Positions 18,425 through 22,500 of a DNA stretch of 22,500 nucleotides are shown piece by piece. The first letter of the stretch is position 1. Each line of letters begins with the position of its first letter. The position numbers were made by a program, and so were the translations under genes. The stretch is from Prionace glauca (Eukaryota > Chordata > Chondrichthyes > Carcharhiniformes > Carcharhinidae), in the NCBI GenBank assembly GCA_037974335.1, contig CM075758.1, positions 20,021,154 through 20,043,653 on the forward strand, written 5' to 3'. The notes under the pieces are model-generated. The model saw nothing but the letters and a program-made list of their open reading frames with translations. It ran no database searches and was not told the origin of the DNA.

Positions 18425-18967
18425 ATAAGACCCTGGACAGACACCACTTGGAGTACTGTGCGCAGTTCTGGACGCCTCACTACAGGAAGGATGTGGAAGC
18501 TATTGAGAGGGTGCAGAGGAGATTGTGGCCTGGATTGGGAGGCATGCCTTATGAGGATAGGTTGAGGGAGCTGGGACTCTTTTCCCTGGAGAGATGAAGG
18601 TTGAGAGGCGACCTGATAGAGGTTTATAAAATGTTGAGAGGAATAGATAGGTTGGACTCTCAGAGGCTATTTCCCCGGGGCTGAAATGGTCGCTACGAGA
18701 GGACACAGATTTAAGGTGCGGGGAGGGAAGTACAGAGGTGATGTTAGGGGTAAGTTTTTCACTCAGAGGGTGGTGAGTGAATGGAATCGGCTGCCGTCGG
18801 TGGTGGTGGAGGCGAACTCGCTGGGGTCTTTTAAAAGACTTCTGGATGAGTATATGGGATCTAATGGGATTGGGGGTTATAGATAGTTCAATGGCTTGGT
18901 AGGTGTTGATGTGATCGGCGCAACTCGTGGGCCGAAGGGCCTGTTTGTGCTGTAATGTTCTCTGTTC
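18425..18967 (+). mobile_element. CR1 LINE 3' end, longer version at array edge
   Basis: Begins like the fragments at 3489 and 11226, with the same 9 bp loss and the stop after FSLER. It then continues through the CR1 C-terminus, recognisable in shifting frames (ATRGHRFKVRGGKY, FFTQRVVSEWNRLP, SLGSFKRLLDEYMG), to the natural end gggccgaagggcctgtttg and tgtaatgttctctgttct. This is the undisturbed form of the insertion; units 1 and 2 have lost everything after about 18637 and carry microsatellite instead. Confidence 0.9.
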
Positions 18968-19010
18968 TAACCTGGGTGTTATTGCTTTTTATGTGACGGT
19001 CATTTTGGAA

Positions 19011-19077
19011 CGAACAAAGAACAAAGAACAACACAGCACGGTAAACAGGCCCTTCGGCCCAACGAGCCCGCGCCACC
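19011..19077 (-). mobile_element. Short LINE 3' tail (minus) abutting V-C
   Basis: The plus strand reads gaacaaagaacaaagaacaa followed by aacaggcccttcggccca, the reverse complement of a CR1-like 3' end with a GAACAAA tail. Only about 70 bp is present. Its truncated 5' edge meets the V-C coding remnant. Confidence 0.65.
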
Positions 19078-19078
19078 G

Positions 19079-19312
19079 TCCCATGGTCGTAAGATGGGGC
19101 GACGGCGGTGATGTTCAGAGTGAAGGAGGTTTGGCTGGGCCTCTCGGCCTCCATAGACTCGGATGTGTAACTTTTAACATCAGCTGCAGCTCCAGCGGAG
19201 TAGAACAGAGCTTCCATTGCCCGGCCTCGCTGTTGCCTGTACCAGTACATCTGGTTGTAACCAGTATTTGTCAGCGTGCATCTGAGTGTTGTCGAGTCTC
19301 CCACCTCCTCTA
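19079..19312 (-). pseudogene. T-cell receptor V segment fragment V-C (V-B relative)
   Basis: A minus-strand remnant of a V exon, open throughout. It reads EEVGDSTTLRC (Cys23), TNTGYNQMYWYRQQ (Trp41), GRAMEALFYSAG, ERPSQTSFTLNI and ends at VAPS. The MEALFYSAG stretch and the CTL.NT.Y pattern match V-B, so it is the same subfamily. The 3' end (Cys104 and RSS) is absent where a LINE tail begins at about 19077. The 5' end (start of FR1, leader) is absent where the large CR1 begins at about 19313. I found no RSS or leader nearby. It is a non-functional relic lying upstream, on the minus strand, of the array. Confidence 0.85.
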
Positions 19313-19383
19313 ACCTAATTATAAGTGTGGGGGAAGTTTTTTTTATTATATTTTTTATTTTTCTGCTGGAAATTGTTCCAGGG

Positions 19384-20307
19384 ATGGCAGTTCAGGCAGT
19401 GTGCTGCATCTCCTGTGGGATGTATGTGGTGAGGGACTCCAGTAGTGTTTCAGGTGATTTTACTTGTGGGAAGTGTGTTAGATTGCAGCTTCTGGAGCAG
19501 CGTGTAAAGGAGCTGGAGGTGGAGTTAGAGGAACTCCCCATAATTCGGGAGGCGGAGGCGGACATCGATAGGAGTTATAAGGAGATAGTCACTCCTAGAA
19601 ATGAGTCTTGGGTCACTGCCAGGAAGAGGGGAAAGAAGCAATCGGGGGGACAATCCCCTGGGGCTGTTCCCCTCCAAAATAGGTTTTCGGTCCTGGAGGC
19701 TACATTTGAGGAGGAATCAACTGGGGAAAGCCAAAGGGAGCAGGTCTCTGGGGGTGAGCCTAGTGTGAAAGCTCAGGTGGTTTGGGGCTGTAAAAGATTG
19801 GGCCTCGTGATTGGGGACTCAACAGTTAAAGGGACAGATAAGAGAGTTGGAAGTAAAGGTAGGGACACAGGGCTGGTGTGTTGCCTACCAGGGGCTGGGG
19901 TCCGGGATGTATCAGAAAGGGTATTCAGAACTCTTCAGGGAGAGGGAGATCAACCACAAGTTATAGTTCATGAGGGGACACATGACATAGGGAGGTTAAG
20001 GGAAGGGGATATTAAGCAGAGATTTATGGAGTTGGGGTGGAAGCTAAAGGCCAAGTATGATAGAGTAGTTATCTCCGGACTCTTGCCTGTGCCACGGGAT
20101 AGTTTAGAGAGGAATAGAGAGAGCGAAAGTTTGAACTCATGGCTGAGGGGTTGGTGCAGGAGGGAGGGGTTTAGGAACTTGAGCAATTGGGGCTTATTCT
20201 GGGGTAAGTGGGACCTCTATAAAAGGGATGGTCTACAGCTGAATCAGAGGGGGACCAATATCCTGGGGGGTAAATTTGCTAAGGCTATCCAGTTAGGTTT
20301 AAACTGA
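19384..20307 (+). CDS. CR1 ORF1 protein with SGNH/esterase-like domain
   Basis: 307-residue open frame starting MAVQAVCCISCG. I chose this Met because the 36 residues before it are not CR1-like and overlap the V-C junction. Near the N-terminus is a CxxC...CxxC pair (CISC, CGKC), then a Leu/Glu-rich coiled-coil stretch (LQLLEQRVKELEVELEEL), a variable basic linker, and an esterase-like domain typical of CR1 ORF1. Signs of that domain are VIGDSTVKG (nucleophile GDS), VISGLLPVPR, LNSWLRGWCRREGF and LYKRDGLQLN near the end. The block that normally reads GTND is GTHD, and the usual DGLHLN is DGLQLN, so the Asn and His expected for catalysis are replaced. ORF1 in CR1 acts with RNA in the retrotransposition particle; this copy is open but probably degenerate. 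Confidence 0.85.
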   Translation: MAVQAVCCISCGMYVVRDSSSVSGDFTCGKCVRLQLLEQRVKELEVELEELPIIREAEADIDRSYKEIVTPRNESWVTARKRGKKQSGGQSPGAVPLQNRFSVLEATFEEESTGESQREQVSGGEPSVKAQVVWGCKRLGLVIGDSTVKGTDKRVGSKGRDTGLVCCLPGAGVRDVSERVFRTLQGEGDQPQVIVHEGTHDIGRLREGDIKQRFMELGWKLKAKYDRVVISGLLPVPRDSLERNRESESLNSWLRGWCRREGFRNLSNWGLFWGKWDLYKRDGLQLNQRGTNILGGKFAKAIQLGLN

Positions 20308-20408
20308 TTCAGATTGGATCCTGAGTAGAGGGGTTGAAAGTGAGGGGGGCATAGATGGAGACTGCAATGCACAGCATCGCAGGGGTGGGGTTGAGCAGGG
20401 TTGCTCTG

Positions 20409-20665
20409 ATGGAGAAATCTAGCACGAGGGGGCATGGCCTTAAATTAAGGGGGGGGTAGTTATAGGACGGATATCAGGGATAGGTTCTTTACCCAGAGGG
20501 TGGTGAGGGATTGGAATGCCCTGCCTGCTGCAGTTGCAAATGCGCCTCCTTTGGGGGCATTTAAGAGATCCGTGGATAGGTTTATGGACAAAAAGGGATT
20601 GGTTTAGGTTAGTGGGTCATTGTTTTTGTAACTGGTCCTTCTGCGCGTAATGTTCTATGTTCTAT
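20409..20665 (+). mobile_element. CR1 3' end nested between ORF1 and endonuclease
   Basis: The plus strand reads gagggggcatggccttaaat, ggttctttacccagagggtg and tggaatgccctgcctgctg, ending tgtaatgttctatg-type tail at about 20665. This is the C-terminal coding end plus 3' tail of another CR1. The host LINE's endonuclease reading frame starts straight after the tail, so the insertion separates ORF1 from ORF2. Confidence 0.85.
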
Positions 20666-22283
20666 GCGTATACTTTAATGCGAGGAGTATTCGCAATAAA
20701 GTGGATGAACTTGCAGCGTGGATCAGTACCTGGGACTTCGATGTTGTGGCCATTTCGGAGACATGGATAGAGCAGGGGCAGGAATGGTTGCTGCAGGTCC
20801 CGGGGTTCAAATGTTTTAGTCGGAGTTGAGAAGGAGTAGGAGGGGGGGAGGGGTAGCATTATTGGTCAGGGATTGTATCACAGTGTCAGAGAGGAAGTTT
20901 GATGAGGACTTCTCTGTTGAGGTAGTATGGGCGGAGATTAGCAATAGGAGAGGAGAGGTCACCCTGTTGGGAGTCTTTTATAGACCTCCTAAAAGTTCTA
21001 GAGAGGTTGAGGAAAGGATTGCGGAGACGATCCGGGTTAGGAGTGAAAGTATTAGGGTAATTGTTATGGGGGATTTTAACTTTACTAATATCGATTGGAA
21101 TTGTTATAGCTCTAGCTCGTTAGAGGGGTCAGTTTTTGTACAATGCGTGCAGGAAGGTTTTTTAACTCAGTATGTAGATAGACCAACTAGAGGTGAGGCT
21201 ATATTGGATTTGGTGCTGTGAAATGAGCCAGACCAGGTGCTAGACTTGGAAGTTGGTGTGCATTTTGGTGATAGTGACCACAATTCGGTTACGTTCACCT
21301 TAGTGATGGAAAGGGATAGGCATGAACCTCGGGCCAGTGGTTTTAGCTGGGACAAGGGTAATTATGAGGCTATTAGGAGAGAATTAGGAAACATAGGTTG
21401 GACGAGGAGATTACAGGGACTGGGAACGTCTGAAATGTGGAGTTTTTTCAAGGAGCAGCTACTGCGAGTCCGTGATAGGTATGTCCCTGTCAGGCAAGGA
21501 GGAATTGGTAGGGCTAGGGAACCGTGGTGCACCAAAAAAGTTTTCCCGTTGGTTAAGAGGAAAAAGGAGGCTTATGTTCGGATGAGACATGAGGGCTCGG
21601 GTAGTGCACTGGAAAACTTTAGATTGGCTAGGAGGGAGTTGATGAGTGAGCTAAGAAGGGCTAAAAGAGGACATGAGAAGTCTTTGGCTGATATGGTTAA
21701 CGAGAATCCTAAGGCGTTCTATAGGTATGTCAAGAACACAAGGTTGGTTAGGGCAAGATTAGGGCCAGTTATAGACAGCAGAGGGAAGTTATGTGTGGAA
21801 CCGGAGGAGATTGGAAAGGCATTGAACCAATATTTCTCTTCGGTGTTCACGCAGGGGGACATGGATATAGCTGAGGAGGACACTAGATTGCAGGGGAGTA
21901 GAATTGACCGTGTTGCAGTTGATAAGGAGGATGTGCTAGATATTCTGGAGGGTCTGAAAATAGATAAGTCCCATGGTCCGGCTGGGATTTACCCCAGGAT
22001 TCTGTGGGAGGCAAGAGAAGTGATTGCAGAGCCTCTGGCTCTGATCTTCAGGTCGTCGTTGGCCTCTGGTATAGTACCGGAAGATTGGAGATTAGCGAAT
22101 GTTGTACCATTGTTTAAGAGGGGGAACAGAGACTTCCCCGGGAATTATAGACCGGTGAGTCTCACTTCTGCTGTGGGCAAGGTTTTAGAAAAATATATTC
22201 GGGATAGGATTTATAGTTATTTGGAGTGTAATGAATTGATTGGAGATAGTCAGCATGGTTTTGTGGCGGGTAAATTATTTTAA
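20666..22283 (+). pseudogene. CR1 ORF2: endonuclease and N-terminal RT, broken
   Basis: Endonuclease motifs in order: VYFNARSIRNKVDEL, VVAISETW (catalytic Glu), GGGVALLVRD, GVFYRPP, VIVMGDFNFTNIDW and FGDSDHNSVTF (catalytic Asp-His). The linker is followed by RT start motifs IDKSHGPAGIYPRILWE, IVPEDWRLANVVPLFKRG, NYRPVSLTSAVGKVLEK and DSQHGFVAGK, where sequence is lost. The frame shifts near 20825 (just before the RRGGGVALL segment), and there is an in-frame TGA at about 21219-21221 (VL*NEP). The RT palm motif (FADD) is not included. It would nick target DNA and prime reverse transcription in an active element; here it cannot. Confidence 0.88.
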
Positions 22284-22319
22284 ATTATTAAGGAGTTCAG
22301 AAGGATGAGGGGGGTTCTT

Positions 22320-22500
22320 ATAAGAAATAGGAGCAGGAGTAGGCCATCTGGCCCTTCGAACCTGCCCCGCCATTCAATAAGATCATGGCTGATCTGTCGT
22401 GGCTCAGTTCCACCTTCCCGCCCACTCCCCATAACCCTTAATCCCCTCGCTTATCAAAAACCCATCAACCCGCGTCTTAAATATATTTAGCGAGGCAGCC
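22320..22500 (-). mobile_element. CR1/L2-like LINE 3' end at window edge
   Basis: The plus strand reads aagaaataggagcaggagta, ccgccattcaataagatcat and onward to tagcgaggcagcc: the same family as the LINE ends at 1355 and 1914, minus strand, running out of the window. About 30 bp before it (about 22290-22320, KEFRRMRG in plus frame) looks like a scrap of a further LINE. Confidence 0.75.

Larger units (their letters stand above)
14921..18637. repeat. Tandem segmental duplication, unit 3 (partial)
   Basis: Third copy. It follows units 1 and 2 from the SINE through V-A, V-B and the start of the plus-strand CR1 fragment. It leaves them at about 18637, within the CR1 coding region just after the words aaaatgttgag. 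From there units 1 and 2 run into a microsatellite, while unit 3 continues as ordinary CR1 sequence to a normal LINE tail. Unit 3 is therefore the edge of the array, and 18637 marks a duplication or deletion breakpoint. Confidence 0.9.
19313..22300 (+). mobile_element. CR1-clade LINE, 3 kb, ORF1 plus endonuclease and partial RT
   Basis: The most complete LINE in the window. Order: short 5' sequence, ORF1 (19384-20307), a nested CR1 3' end (about 20409-20665), apurinic-type endonuclease (about 20666-21310), linker, then the start of RT up to about 22280. The RT core, thumb and 3' end are missing; other LINE sequence follows. Full CR1 elements are near 4.5 kb, so roughly the 3' third is lost. 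Not capable of autonomous movement as seen. Confidence 0.9.

Overview
The window looks like the genome of a cartilaginous fish, probably a shark. The evidence is a vertebrate T-cell receptor V-gene array packed with CR1-clade LINE copies, LINE 3' ends tailed by (GAACATA)n, and a tRNA-headed SINE of the kind abundant in elasmobranchs. There is no bacterial gene structure, and I see no retroviral or LTR element. The organism call is an inference; the V genes and LINEs are read directly.

Layout. About 18.6 kb is a tandem array of a roughly 7-8 kb unit: unit 1 at 1-6986, unit 2 at 6987-14920, unit 3 at 14921 to about 18637. Each unit holds, from low to high coordinate: a tRNA-derived SINE; V gene A (minus strand) with a LINE 3' end inside its leader intron; a second LINE 3' end upstream of the A leader; V gene B (minus strand); and a plus-strand CR1 3' fragment. 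Units 1 and 2 continue with a 1.2-1.4 kb TG/GA microsatellite, a plus-strand CR1 fragment split by an opposite-strand CR1, and a short unique joint. Unit 3 lacks this tail: its CR1 fragment runs on to a natural 3' end. Beyond it lie a V remnant (V-C, related to B) cut at both ends, and a 3 kb CR1 LINE with ORF1, endonuclease and the first part of the reverse transcriptase. The window ends in another LINE 3' end.

The V genes. Reading along the minus strand the order is V-C (fragment), B3, A3 (frameshifted), B2, A2, B1, A1. A and B each have a two-exon structure that I could resolve: a 46-49 bp leader exon, a phase-1 intron of about 0.5-0.6 kb, a V exon with Cys23/Trp41/Cys104, and a recombination signal with a 23 bp spacer right after the V exon. 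Five of the six A/B copies are open. The family is TCR V; it looks most like TRBV, but TRG or TRA/D cannot be excluded without the linked J and C genes. No J, D or C segment was seen.

How it works together. The V exons are substrates for RAG recombination to (D)J segments that must lie outside the window. The LINEs and SINE have supplied the material of the repeats and perhaps the joints of the duplication. Shared insertions predate the duplication; one CR1 copy found only in unit 2 postdates it.
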